Assembly: GCF_000010725.1 (NCBI RefSeq)
Contig: NC_013854.1
Span: 1,021,001 to 1,085,000 of the forward strand
DNA from: Azospirillum sp. B510
GTDB taxonomy: Bacteria > Pseudomonadota > Alphaproteobacteria > Azospirillales > Azospirillaceae
Direction: 5' to 3'
Length of the DNA stretch: 64,000 nucleotides
Positions 39,986 to 47,602 of this stretch are shown here, piece by piece; position 1 is the stretch's first letter; each line of letters begins with the position of its first letter. Under the pieces are notes generated by a model. It was given only the letters and a program-made list of their open reading frames with translations, was not told the DNA's origin and searched no databases. The position numbers and the translations under genes are program-made.

Positions 39986-40689
39986 CGGGCGGTTCCAATC
40001 ATGGTGGTGTGTATGCCGCATTCGGTCTTGGCGCTGCCGGCCCAACGGCCGGAACGCGGGTCGGCGCCGGGCGCCACGCGCTCGGTGCAGGTGTAACAGC
40101 CGATCGACAGGAACCCGTCGGCCTCCAGCGGGTGGCGCGGCAGGTCGCGCCGGGTGAACTCCTCCTCCAGACGGTCCTTGTCCCAGTTGGCCAGTGGGTT
40201 GACCTTCACGCGGCTGCCCTCCGCCTCGAAGAGCGGCAGGGCGGCGCGGGTCGCGGACTGGAAACGCTTGCGCCCGGTCACCCAGGCCTCGAGCCCGGCG
40301 GCGGCGAGCGCGCGGTCCAGCGGCACCGTCTTGCGCAGGTGACAGCAGGCGTCGTAATCGCGCTTGAACAGCAGGCCGTCCTTGTCGCCGGTGGCGAGGT
40401 CGTCGGCGGTCGGCCCGATCTCCCGCACGTCGGTCAGGCCCAGCCGTTTCACCAGCTGGTCGCGGTAGCGCAGGGTTTCGCCGAACAGCTTGCCGGTATT
40501 CACAAACAGGACCGGGAAATCCGGGGCCGCTTCCGCCGCCAGAGCCAGCAGCACGGCGGATTCGGCGCCGAAGGACGACAGCAGAGCGATGCGTCCGCCG
40601 AACACCCCGTGCATGGCGGCCAGCAAGGGCGCGCCTTCCAGCGTGCCGTAGCTGTCGGTCAGGTGCTTCACCCGTGTCGCGGCGTTCAT
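39982..40689 (-). CDS. cysH: Assimilatory adenylyl-sulfate (APS) reductase
   Basis: Reduces activated sulfate to sulfite using thioredoxin. The 235-residue protein has SSFGAESAVLL and the cysteine pairs DACCHLRK and GCYTCTERV that ligate the [4Fe-4S] cluster. This marks it as APS-specific rather than PAPS-specific. The catalytic Cys is in ECGIH at the C terminus. First gene of the minus-strand sulfate operon. Confidence 0.93.
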   Translation of the reverse strand: MNAATRVKHLTDSYGTLEGAPLLAAMHGVFGGRIALLSSFGAESAVLLALAAEAAPDFPVLFVNTGKLFGETLRYRDQLVKRLGLTDVREIGPTADDLATGDKDGLLFKRDYDACCHLRKTVPLDRALAAAGLEAWVTGRKRFQSATRAALPLFEAEGSRVKVNPLANWDKDRLEEEFTRRDLPRHPLEADGFLSIGCYTCTERVAPGADPRSGRWAGSAKTECGIHTTMIGTAR

Positions 40690-40720
40690 CGTCAGCTGCC
40701 TTTCGCGGTGGCCTTTAAAT

Positions 40721-40814
40721 CCTACTAAAAGAGTAGGTTTCTGTTCCGTGTTTGCACATTAACACCACAGGAAAACCCGCGCAACGAAAATACATTCTCT
40801 ACTTGTTTAATAGG
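40721..40814. promoter_or_regulatory. Two copies of a 17-bp dyad in the divergent cys promoter region
   Basis: Copy 1 (40721-40737) is CCTACT-AAAAG-AGTAGG, a perfect 6+5+6 dyad. Copy 2 (40798-40814) is TCTACT-TGTTT-AATAGG, which differs at one base in each arm. They lie between cysH (minus) and the siroheme gene (plus), 77 bp apart, as expected for a shared sulfur regulator. The dyad resembles Rrf2-family sites in general form; the factor is not identified. Confidence 0.6.
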
Positions 40815-40849
40815 CTTGTGCTGCGCCGCACAGTGTTGTGTGAAATATG

Positions 40850-40879
40850 TTGATTGTCGTGTGGAGGCTGGGCTAAATA
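40850..40879 (+). promoter_or_regulatory. Possible promoter of the siroheme-cysI operon
   Basis: TTGATT (40850-40855), an 18-base spacer, then TAAATA (40874-40879). Initiation would fall close to the first base of the small upstream ORF at 40886. Confidence 0.35.
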
Positions 40880-40885
40880 CCGGCC

Positions 40886-40957
40886 ATGCACATGATCCCG
40901 GTCATAGGCGCTGAAATCCGCCAATCGCCTCCGCCCATTCTGGCGGTGCGGCCATGA
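40886..40957 (+). CDS. Possible 23-codon upstream ORF
   Basis: The frame starts MHMIPVIGAEIRQS and stops with a TGA that overlaps the ATG of the siroheme gene (ATGA). It has no Shine-Dalgarno sequence at proper distance, but the predicted promoter would make it nearly leaderless. It may be a coupling leader for the poorly initiated gene behind it, or chance. Confidence 0.25.
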   Translation: MHMIPVIGAEIRQSPPPILAVRP

Positions 40958-41511
40958 TTCCGCTGGCGCTCGACCCGGCGCGGGTGGCGATCGCCCTGGC
41001 CGGCAATGGCCCGCTCGCGCTGCGCCGCCTGACGCAGCTGCGCGAGGGCGGGGCCGATCCCCAGGTCTTTTCACCGGAACCCGATGGGGAATTGGCCGCA
41101 CTCGCCGGTGACCGTCTGGTGCGGGCTTTGCCGGACGGCGCCGCCCTCGATGGGATCGGCGTGCTGTACGTCATGGGGCTGGGGCCGGAGACCGAAACGG
41201 CGCTGGCGGATCTGGCGCGGCGGCACCGTGTGCTGGTCAATGTCGAGGACGTCATTCCCTTGTGTGATTTCCACTCGCCCTCCGTGGTGAGGCGTGGCGA
41301 TCTGGTGATGACGATCTCAACCGGCGGCCGCAGCCCGACGCTCGCCAGCCTGCTGCGCCAGCGTCTGGAAAGCCTGTTTCCGGAGGAGTGGGCGGAGCGT
41401 CTGCGCCGCATCGCCGAGCTCCGCAACCGCCGCCGGGCGGAGGGGGCGACGATGTCCGAGGTTGCCCGCGAGACCCGCGAGATGATCGACCGGGAGAAGT
41501 GGCTGCCATGA
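40954..41511 (+). CDS. Precorrin-2 dehydrogenase / siroheme synthase N-terminal domain protein
   Basis: A 185-residue protein with a Rossmann-like N terminus (VAIALAGNGPLALRRL) and LVNVEDVIPLCDFHSPSVVRRGDLVMTISTGGRSP, the signature of the CysG N-terminal/Met8 family. It makes sirohydrochlorin and/or siroheme, the prosthetic group of the sulfite reductase encoded two genes downstream. The SAM-methyltransferase half of CysG is absent, as is common in this clade. Confidence 0.85.
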   Translation: MIPLALDPARVAIALAGNGPLALRRLTQLREGGADPQVFSPEPDGELAALAGDRLVRALPDGAALDGIGVLYVMGLGPETETALADLARRHRVLVNVEDVIPLCDFHSPSVVRRGDLVMTISTGGRSPTLASLLRQRLESLFPEEWAERLRRIAELRNRRRAEGATMSEVARETREMIDREKWLP

Positions 41512-41617
41512 CGTTCGTCTTCCCATGGACCATATCGATGGCGAATTCACTGCCGGACCGTCACCGGTTCGGGTAAGACACCAAAAGCGTTCGAGAACGA
41601 CCAGCCAGGAGAGCCAG

Positions 41618-41953
41618 ATGTCGGCCAAGGATCGATCGAAGGAAGGATCGATGAAAGCCATCACCGCCAACCGCCTGCGCGACGGGGAAGTCGTGTTCCT
41701 GGGCGAGGGCGGCGTATGGGTCGAGTCCTTCGGCGAGGCCGCGCTGTTCCAGCGCGCCGAGGCCGATGCCGTGCTGGCCGAGGCCAAGGCGAAGGCCGAG
41801 CGTGAGCAGTTCGGCGTCGACATCTACGCCTTCGAGGTGGTGGAGCAGGATGGCCTTCCGGTTCCGGCGACGATGCGCGAGCGCATCCGCACCGCCGGCC
41901 CGACCGTCCGCCTGGATCTGGGAAAGCAGTCTCTCGGCAAGCAGGCCGCCTGA
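41618..41953 (+). CDS. DUF2849 family protein
   Basis: A 111-residue protein with ITANRLRDGEVVFLGEGGVWVE and a helical Ala/Glu-rich centre. DUF2849 genes regularly sit before cysI in alphaproteobacteria, suggesting a sulfite-reductase accessory role, which is unproven. AGGAGAG precedes the ATG at 41618; the ATG at 41651 (GGAAGG upstream) is also plausible and matches the typical family N terminus. Confidence 0.8.
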   Translation: MSAKDRSKEGSMKAITANRLRDGEVVFLGEGGVWVESFGEAALFQRAEADAVLAEAKAKAEREQFGVDIYAFEVVEQDGLPVPATMRERIRTAGPTVRLDLGKQSLGKQAA

Positions 41954-41976
41954 TCACCGATCACCGATCACCGATC
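41952..41976. repeat. Short tandem repeat (7-bp unit, about 3.6 copies)
   Basis: GATCACC is repeated three times and followed by GATC, just after the DUF2849 stop. It may vary in copy number between strains. Confidence 0.6.
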
Positions 41977-42012
41977 GCCGGCCGTCCTGGCGGCCCTTTA
42001 GGGTTTATCGAC

Positions 42013-43704
42013 ATGAACCACATCGCGCCCGGCGCCCGTGCCGGCATCTATCACTATGACGAGATCGACCGGCAGTTCGTCGCCGAGCGCGTCGAGCAGT
42101 TCCGCAAACAGGTCGAGCGCCGCCTGTCGGGCGAGCTGACGGAGGAGGAGTTCAAGCCGGTCCGGCTGATGAACGGCCTCTATCTCCAGCTTCACGCCTA
42201 CATGCTGCGCATCGCCGTGCCCTATGGCGTGATGTCCGCCACCCAGCTTCGCAAGCTGGCGGCGATCGGGCGCAAGTATGACCGTGGCTACGGACACTTC
42301 ACCACCCGCCAGAACCTGCAATACAACTGGATCAAGCTGGAGGACACCCCGGCCATCCTGCACGAGCTGGCCGAGGTCGACATGCACGCGTTGCAGACCA
42401 GCGGCAACTGCGTGCGCAACGTCACCACCGACCCCTTCGTCGGCGCCGCCAAGGACGAGGTGGTGGACGGCCGCGTCTATGCCGAGATCCTGCGGCAGTG
42501 GACGACGATGCATCCCGAATTCACCTATCTGCCGCGCAAGTTCAAGATCGCCATCTCCGGCGCCGAGAGCGACCGCGCGGCGGTGCGCATCCACGACGTC
42601 GGCCTGCTGGCGCGCCGCAACGACAAGGGGGAGGCCGGCTTCTCCTTCTATGTCGGCGGCGGTCTCGGCCGCTCGCCCTTCGTCGGCAAGCTGGTGCGCG
42701 AATGGGTGGCGCAGGAGGATTTCGTCGCCTATCTGGAAGCCATCCTGCGCGTCTACAACCAGTATGGCCGCCGCGACAACATCTACAAGGCGCGCATCAA
42801 GATCCTGGTGCATGAGCTGGGGCTGGAGAAGTTCACCCAGGAGGTCGAGGAGGAGTTCGCGCGGCTGCGCGGCCCGAAATACCGGCTGGATGCCGAGATC
42901 GTCGAAGGGGTCCGTCAGCATTTCGCCCCGCCGCCCTTCGAGGAGCTGCCCGACCATTCCGACGCGCTGGAGCGCGCCAAGGCCACCGACCCGGCCTTCG
43001 CCAACTGGCTGGCGGTGAATGTCGCGGAGCACAAGGCGCCGGGCTACGCCATCGCCACCATCTCGCTGAAGCCGGCCGGCGGCATCCCCGGCGACGCCAC
43101 CTGCGACCAGATGGACCTCGTCGCCGATCTGGCCGAGCGCTACAGCTTCGGCGAACTGCGCGTCACCCATGTCCAGAACCTCGTCCTCGCCCATGTGAAG
43201 AAGGACGATCTCCACGACCTGTGGAAGCGGCTGGACGCGGCGGAGCTGGGCAGCGCCAACGCCGGGCTGATCGGCGACATCATCGCCTGTCCGGGGCTGG
43301 ATTACTGCGCGCTGGCCAACGCCCGCTCGATCCCGCTGGCCCAGGCGATCTCCGCCCGCTTCGCCGATCCGGTGCGCCAGCGCGCCATCGGTGAACTGGG
43401 CATCAAGATCAGCGGCTGCATCAACGCCTGCGGCCATCACCATGTCGGCGCCATCGGCATCCTCGGTGTCGACAAGAAGGGCACCGAATATTACCAGATC
43501 ACGGTGGGCGGCGACCCGACGCTGACCACGGCCATCGGCGACATCCTCGGCCCGGCGGTGACCGAGACCGAAGCGGTGGATGCCATCGAGGCCATCGTCG
43601 ACGTCTATCTCGCCAACCGCCGGGATGAGGGCGAGCGTTTCATCGACACCCTTGCCCGTGTCGGCCATGCCCCGTTCAAGGAGAGAATCTATGCCGCTGA
43701 TTGA
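42013..43704 (+). CDS. cysI: Sulfite reductase (siroheme / [4Fe-4S] hemoprotein)
   Basis: Reduces sulfite to sulfide. The 563-residue protein has the two repeated ferredoxin-like/siroheme halves. TTRQNLQYNWIKLED lies in the first, and the cluster ligands Cys426, Cys432, Cys469 and Cys473 (CPGLDYC, CINAC) in the second. Nitrite reductase NirA is similar, but the sulfate-assimilation context favours sulfite. No flavoprotein subunit (cysJ) is present, so electrons probably come from ferredoxin or another donor. Confidence 0.92.
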   Translation: MNHIAPGARAGIYHYDEIDRQFVAERVEQFRKQVERRLSGELTEEEFKPVRLMNGLYLQLHAYMLRIAVPYGVMSATQLRKLAAIGRKYDRGYGHFTTRQNLQYNWIKLEDTPAILHELAEVDMHALQTSGNCVRNVTTDPFVGAAKDEVVDGRVYAEILRQWTTMHPEFTYLPRKFKIAISGAESDRAAVRIHDVGLLARRNDKGEAGFSFYVGGGLGRSPFVGKLVREWVAQEDFVAYLEAILRVYNQYGRRDNIYKARIKILVHELGLEKFTQEVEEEFARLRGPKYRLDAEIVEGVRQHFAPPPFEELPDHSDALERAKATDPAFANWLAVNVAEHKAPGYAIATISLKPAGGIPGDATCDQMDLVADLAERYSFGELRVTHVQNLVLAHVKKDDLHDLWKRLDAAELGSANAGLIGDIIACPGLDYCALANARSIPLAQAISARFADPVRQRAIGELGIKISGCINACGHHHVGAIGILGVDKKGTEYYQITVGGDPTLTTAIGDILGPAVTETEAVDAIEAIVDVYLANRRDEGERFIDTLARVGHAPFKERIYAAD

Positions 43705-44191
43705 GAATGGGCGCATCGGCGAGGACGCCTGGAGCTTCATCCCCGACGGGGAGCCGGTTCCGAATGATCGCCCGGTGATCATCAGCTTCGAGCGCTGGCA
43801 GGCGGAGCGCGACAGCTTCGACGGCCGCAACGCCCGGCTGGGCGTGCGGCTGAAGAGCGGCACGCTGGCGGGCGCCATCGCCGCCGATCTCGACCGCTTC
43901 TCCCTGGTGGCGGTGGAGTTCCCGAAGTTCCGTGACGGCCGCGGCTTCTCCACCGCGCGCGAACTGCGGGAGCGCTATGGCTATACCGGCGAGATCCGCG
44001 CGGTCGGCCATGTCATCCCCGACCAGTATCTGTATCTGGTCCGTACCGGCTTCAGTTCGGTCGAGGCGCCGGAGGGCACCAATCCGGACAGCTGGGCCAA
44101 CGCGCTGACCGAAGTGACCATCGCCTTCCAGCCGAGCCTGGACGATACCGCTCCGCTGTCCCTGCTGCGCCGCAAGTTGAAGGTGGGGTAA
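43691..44191 (+). CDS. DUF934 family protein (CysI accessory)
   Basis: A 166-residue protein with RLGVRLKSGTLAGAIAADLDRFSLVAVEFPKFRDGRGFSTARELRERYGY (family core, shown in part by FPKFRDGRGFS). It overlaps cysI by 14 bases. DUF934 genes follow sulfite reductase genes widely and are thought to help electron transfer or assembly. Last gene of the operon. Confidence 0.88.
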   Translation: MPLIENGRIGEDAWSFIPDGEPVPNDRPVIISFERWQAERDSFDGRNARLGVRLKSGTLAGAIAADLDRFSLVAVEFPKFRDGRGFSTARELRERYGYTGEIRAVGHVIPDQYLYLVRTGFSSVEAPEGTNPDSWANALTEVTIAFQPSLDDTAPLSLLRRKLKVG

Positions 44192-44249
44192 GCGAACATG
44201 GAGTAGGACGGACTCCGCCCGTCGAAGAGGCAAAGAAGGCGCCGCTCTG

Positions 44250-44515
44250 GCCAGGGCGGCGGCCAGCAGCGGCGGCCGCCCGCTGCGCGCCCGATCCCGC
44301 AAGCCTTCCACAGCTTCGGCGTTGTAGCGCCCGATCCGGTCGCGCGGCGTCTGCCGCTCCATACCGGTTCGCCGCGCCGCTGCCTCCCGGCTGACGCCAT
44401 CCAGCGCCATGGCAATCGCCAGAAGGCGCCGGCAAACTCGCCCATCGCTCTCACCGCGGGCCAAGCGGCGCAGGTCCCCGGAGGCCAGATCGCTACGGAT
44501 CCTCAGGGCGGCCAT
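44250..44515 (-). pseudogene. IS630-family transposase, truncated N-terminal remnant
   Basis: About 88 codons resemble the start of IS630-type transposases: RRLARGESDGRVCRRLLAIAMALDG, then the helix-turn-helix region and the GLRDRARSGRPP stretch. Similarity stops abruptly near 44250 and the DDE catalytic domain is missing. A usually conserved Trp in the RDW motif is replaced (TPRDRIGRYN). It is non-functional debris downstream of the sulfite reductase operon. Confidence 0.75.
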
Positions 44516-44667
44516 GGTTGTACTTCGCTCAATGGTGAATCCATCGACAGGGACTCACCACCGATGCCGAACCGCAAGCCACAGCCGCCACGAGTCAAAA
44601 ATTTCCGGCTCTGGTATGAGGCGATCGCACTCTTGATGGTTATGAACCAGGAACTCGATACGGTCTC

Positions 44668-44796
44668 AGCGTTCACGCCGGCAAGCGTGTCGTCTCCGTC
44701 TGCTCCATCCATGAAAAGCGCGCTGGCGGCCCCGGTTCCAGTCAACTCGTCGTTTCCTGAACCGCCATAGGCCCGTTCGATACTGCTTGCCGCCAG
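44668..44796 (-). pseudogene. RTX (hemolysin-type calcium-binding repeat) remnant
   Basis: In one open frame, SIERAYGGSGNDELTG and DGADGDDTLAG show one-and-a-half GGxGxDxLxG nonapeptide repeats with the run-in typical of large RTX proteins. The flanking frame (45003 down to 44503) has no further family similarity, no credible start and no secretion signal. It reads as a fragment of a lost RTX protein. The 44192-45062 gap otherwise holds the IS630 remnant and a terminator. Confidence 0.55.
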
Positions 44797-44955
44797 ATCG
44801 AGTCGGGTCACAGGGCCCTCGAGATTTGCGAGCAATGGCCGTCGCAATCCAGTCTGGAATCGAGATGCGGGCAGGGCGTTGACCGTATGGAGGAGTTGGG
44901 TTGGGGTTATCTCAACCAAGCCCCGGAAATTCTTTGAAGTGGTGCTTGGAGGGGC

Positions 44956-44995
44956 AAAAAGATTGTGGCGCCGAATCCTGTCTGGATTGGCGCCA
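44956..44995 (-). terminator. Rho-independent terminator of the DUF882 gene
   Basis: TGGCGCCAATCC pairs with GGATTCGGCGCCA (12 bp, one bulge), and TTTTT follows on the minus strand about six bases after the stem. It begins about 67 bp after the gene's stop. Confidence 0.75.
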
Positions 44996-45062
44996 CATCG
45001 CATTGGAAAAAAGCTATTGAGCGGAGTCTATGCCGACCCCGACATGGTCACGCCATGTCCAC

Positions 45063-45695
45063 TCACCAGTGGCGCAGCGGCCCGACATCGACATGGACGA
45101 AGTTGCTGTCGGGGTAATAGCCGACGCCGCCGCCGCGCAGGCTCAGCGCCGCGCGCTGAAGCTGGCGGGTGGAGAGGTTCGGCATCCGCAGGTCGATGGC
45201 CATGCCGCGCATGTGATAGCTGTTCTGGGCGACGCCGCTGTGATCGGCCTCGCGCAGCAACGCGTTGGTCTCCGGCGAGCGATAGCCCGACACGATCTCG
45301 ATCGGACCTTTGCGGCCGATCTTGCGGCTCAGCGCATGGACCAGATCCAGCAGCTTCGGGTCGATCTGGTGGACCGAGTTGTTGCGGTGATCGCGCAGCA
45401 GATGGTTCACCGCCCGCATGGCGTCGCGGACATATTTGCCCTTGGACCAGTATTCGGCGTTGATCTTCTCGCCGGTGTGCAGATTCACCAGGGACAGCAC
45501 CCGCGGCGGGGCGCGGAGCGCCGCGGCTTCCGCCTCTTCGCTGGTGAACAGGGTTCCCCCAGCGGAGGTGATCGCCGCCAGGCCCATGCCGGCGCGCAGA
45601 AGAGAGCGGCGATCGAGATGACGGCGTTCGGTGGCGTGGCTTTTGCCAACGCTCGGGCGTGCGGCCATGATCGACCGGGCGTCCGCATCCTTCAT
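45063..45695 (-). CDS. DUF882 / M15-type peptidase-like protein, Tat-exported
   Basis: A 210-residue protein with a twin-arginine signal (LDRRSLLRAGMGLAAI). The C-terminal domain is of the YcbK/DUF882 type, related to D,D-carboxypeptidases of family M15: SGYRSPETN, SYHMRGMAIDLRMP and FVHVDVGPLRHW keep the His/Asp/His zinc ligands. It probably acts on periplasmic peptidoglycan. Start: ATG ATG at 45698/45695 behind AAGGAAGA; I use the second. Longer upstream frames lack support. Confidence 0.87.
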   Translation of the reverse strand: MKDADARSIMAARPSVGKSHATERRHLDRRSLLRAGMGLAAITSAGGTLFTSEEAEAAALRAPPRVLSLVNLHTGEKINAEYWSKGKYVRDAMRAVNHLLRDHRNNSVHQIDPKLLDLVHALSRKIGRKGPIEIVSGYRSPETNALLREADHSGVAQNSYHMRGMAIDLRMPNLSTRQLQRAALSLRGGGVGYYPDSNFVHVDVGPLRHW

Positions 45696-45833
45696 CATTC
45701 TTCCTTCATATCCCGTTTTTCCGCCCCGGCGGCCGGGATCAGAGCCTGACCCCACCGTCCCGGTTACGGCCATCGTCGCGTCCCGGCCAAGGTCGGGGCG
45801 CGCTGCGGTGCGTTAATCCGAAAGGTGGGACAC

Positions 45834-45863
45834 TTTTAGGATGCTTGTGGCCTTTTCTGTCAA
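45834..45863 (-). promoter_or_regulatory. Candidate promoter of the DUF882 gene
   Basis: On the minus strand, TTGACA (45863-45858), an 18-base spacer, then CTAAAA (45839-45834). It is about 140 bp before the start codon. Confidence 0.4.
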
Positions 45864-45941
45864 GAAACCATTGCTTAACCGATGCTGGTTTTTGACGGAG
45901 TCGAGGGTTTCCGCCGACCGGCGCCCGGAGCGGATGCGAGC

Positions 45942-46008
45942 CGAGTCGCGGCTGTTCGCGACTCGTTCGCAGCTGGTTCGATTACAGAACGGTAACAGAC
46001 GCGACTCG
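45942..46008. repeat. Three copies of CGCGACTCG, two as an inverted repeat
   Basis: CGAGTCGCG (45942-45950) and CGCGACTCG (45957-45965) form a 9-bp dyad with a 6-base loop; a third copy is at 46000-46008. They lie in the 557-bp gap between the divergent DUF882 and pentapeptide genes. No ORF in this gap is convincing. Confidence 0.55.
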
Positions 46009-46252
46009 GGGGGAAGCCCCGGATATGGCCCTCGGAAATGGGCGCGGCTTGTTGCCCGCTCCATGACCGGACCTCCGGTTTCCATATCGTTCCCATGGGC
46101 ATCCGCCGACGGCACCATGACGGCGGCATGGGCATCCACCGAACCGCCTTCCCCGAAAGTGAGTGCGCGAAAGGGTGATTCATTCAGCCTTCGGTAAGGA
46201 ATGAATCGCATGATTGTAGCGATGTAATCATTTTCATGGCGTCGCCTTCCCC

Positions 46253-47569
46253 GTGCCAACAGCCGCCACCCCGACCGCTTCTTCCGTATCCTTCTTTCGG
46301 CCCGATCAATTGGCCGAGGTGTTGGATCGGCATGCCCGCTGGATCAAAGGCCAGGCCGGTGGCGTTCGTGCGAACCTCGCGATGGCTGATCTGGAGGGGG
46401 TCGACCTGTCGCAGTGCGATTTGCGCGGCGCTCGTCTTGTCGGCGCGCGGCTCGCCCGCGGGCGGTTGAGCGGGACCAATCTGGCCGGCGCCGACCTGTT
46501 CGGTGTCGATCTGCGCGATGCCGATATCAGCCGCGCCAACCTGATGCAGACCGATCTGCGCGGCGCCCGGCTGCGGTCGGCGGATTTCTCCAACGCCAAT
46601 CTCAAGGGGGCGGACCTGCGGGCCGGCACACTGGAGCCGGGAGGGGCCGCCCACCGCGGTGCCGGTTCCGATAGCGGTCCCGACGGGCAGGACGACGGCG
46701 CCCGGCAGATCCGCAAGGCCGCGCTCGCCCGCCTGCAGAACGGCCTGACGGCCGAAGGGGGCATTCCCACCGACCTGACCGGCGCGGTGCTGCGCGGCGC
46801 CAACCTGTCGGACGCCGACCTGTCGGGCGCGGTGCTGCAGAATGCCGACCTGTCGGGCGCGGTGCTGAACGGGGCGGACTTGACCGGCGCCCGGCTGAAT
46901 GGCGCCAACCTGTCGGGGGCGGCGCTGGACGGCACCCGTTTCGACAGGGCCGACATGGTCGGCACGCGGATGGCCGACTGCGATCTGTCCTCCACCCGGA
47001 TCGCCACCGCGCAGATGACCCGCCCCATCGACAGCATGGGGTCGGAAATCCAGCGCGCCATCTTCGATCACGAGCGCTGGATCGACAGTTTCGGCCAGCG
47101 TGGACAGCGCGCCGACCTCGACGGTGCCGACCTCAGCCGCGCCGATCTGCGCAGCGTCAATCTCAGCGCCGCGTCGCTGCGCGGGGCGAACCTGTCGGCG
47201 GCGGCGCTGACCGGCGCGCGGCTGATGATGACCGACCTGTCCGGCGCCAACCTGGAGGGCGCCAACCTGATGGGCGCCGACCTGTCGGGCGCCAACCTCA
47301 GCTATGCCGTGCTGACCGGTGCCGACCTGACGCGGGTGCGGCTGGGGCCGGCGGCGATCAAGGACCCGTCGGGCCGTCCCACCGGCCGTTCCTGGGCCGC
47401 CAATCTGATGGGCGCCGACATGCGCGGCACCCTGCTGGTCGGCACCTGTCTGGTCCAGGCCAATTTGTCCGACGCCAACCTCGACAGCGCCGATCTCGAC
47501 GGCGCCGACCTTGCCGGCGCCAAGTTGCAGCGGGCGACGCTTCCCGGACGTCCAACCCGCCGGGGCTAG
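46253..47569 (+). CDS. Large cytosolic pentapeptide-repeat protein
   Basis: A 438-residue protein made of two long pentapeptide-repeat beta-helices (about 45-130 and 175-240, then 285-430). Each of two units is preceded by an H..W....G..G.RA.L module: HARWIKGQAGGVRANL at about 26 and HERWIDSFGQRGQRADL at about 273. It is a paralogue of the pentapeptide-PilZ protein at 16.9-18.4 kb but has no PilZ domain. The start is a GTG with no clear Shine-Dalgarno sequence. Function unknown. Confidence 0.8.
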   Translation: MPTAATPTASSVSFFRPDQLAEVLDRHARWIKGQAGGVRANLAMADLEGVDLSQCDLRGARLVGARLARGRLSGTNLAGADLFGVDLRDADISRANLMQTDLRGARLRSADFSNANLKGADLRAGTLEPGGAAHRGAGSDSGPDGQDDGARQIRKAALARLQNGLTAEGGIPTDLTGAVLRGANLSDADLSGAVLQNADLSGAVLNGADLTGARLNGANLSGAALDGTRFDRADMVGTRMADCDLSSTRIATAQMTRPIDSMGSEIQRAIFDHERWIDSFGQRGQRADLDGADLSRADLRSVNLSAASLRGANLSAAALTGARLMMTDLSGANLEGANLMGADLSGANLSYAVLTGADLTRVRLGPAAIKDPSGRPTGRSWAANLMGADMRGTLLVGTCLVQANLSDANLDSADLDGADLAGAKLQRATLPGRPTRRG

Positions 47570-47602
47570 AAACCCTTCCGTCCATGGGAGGTAATCCGGT
47601 GT

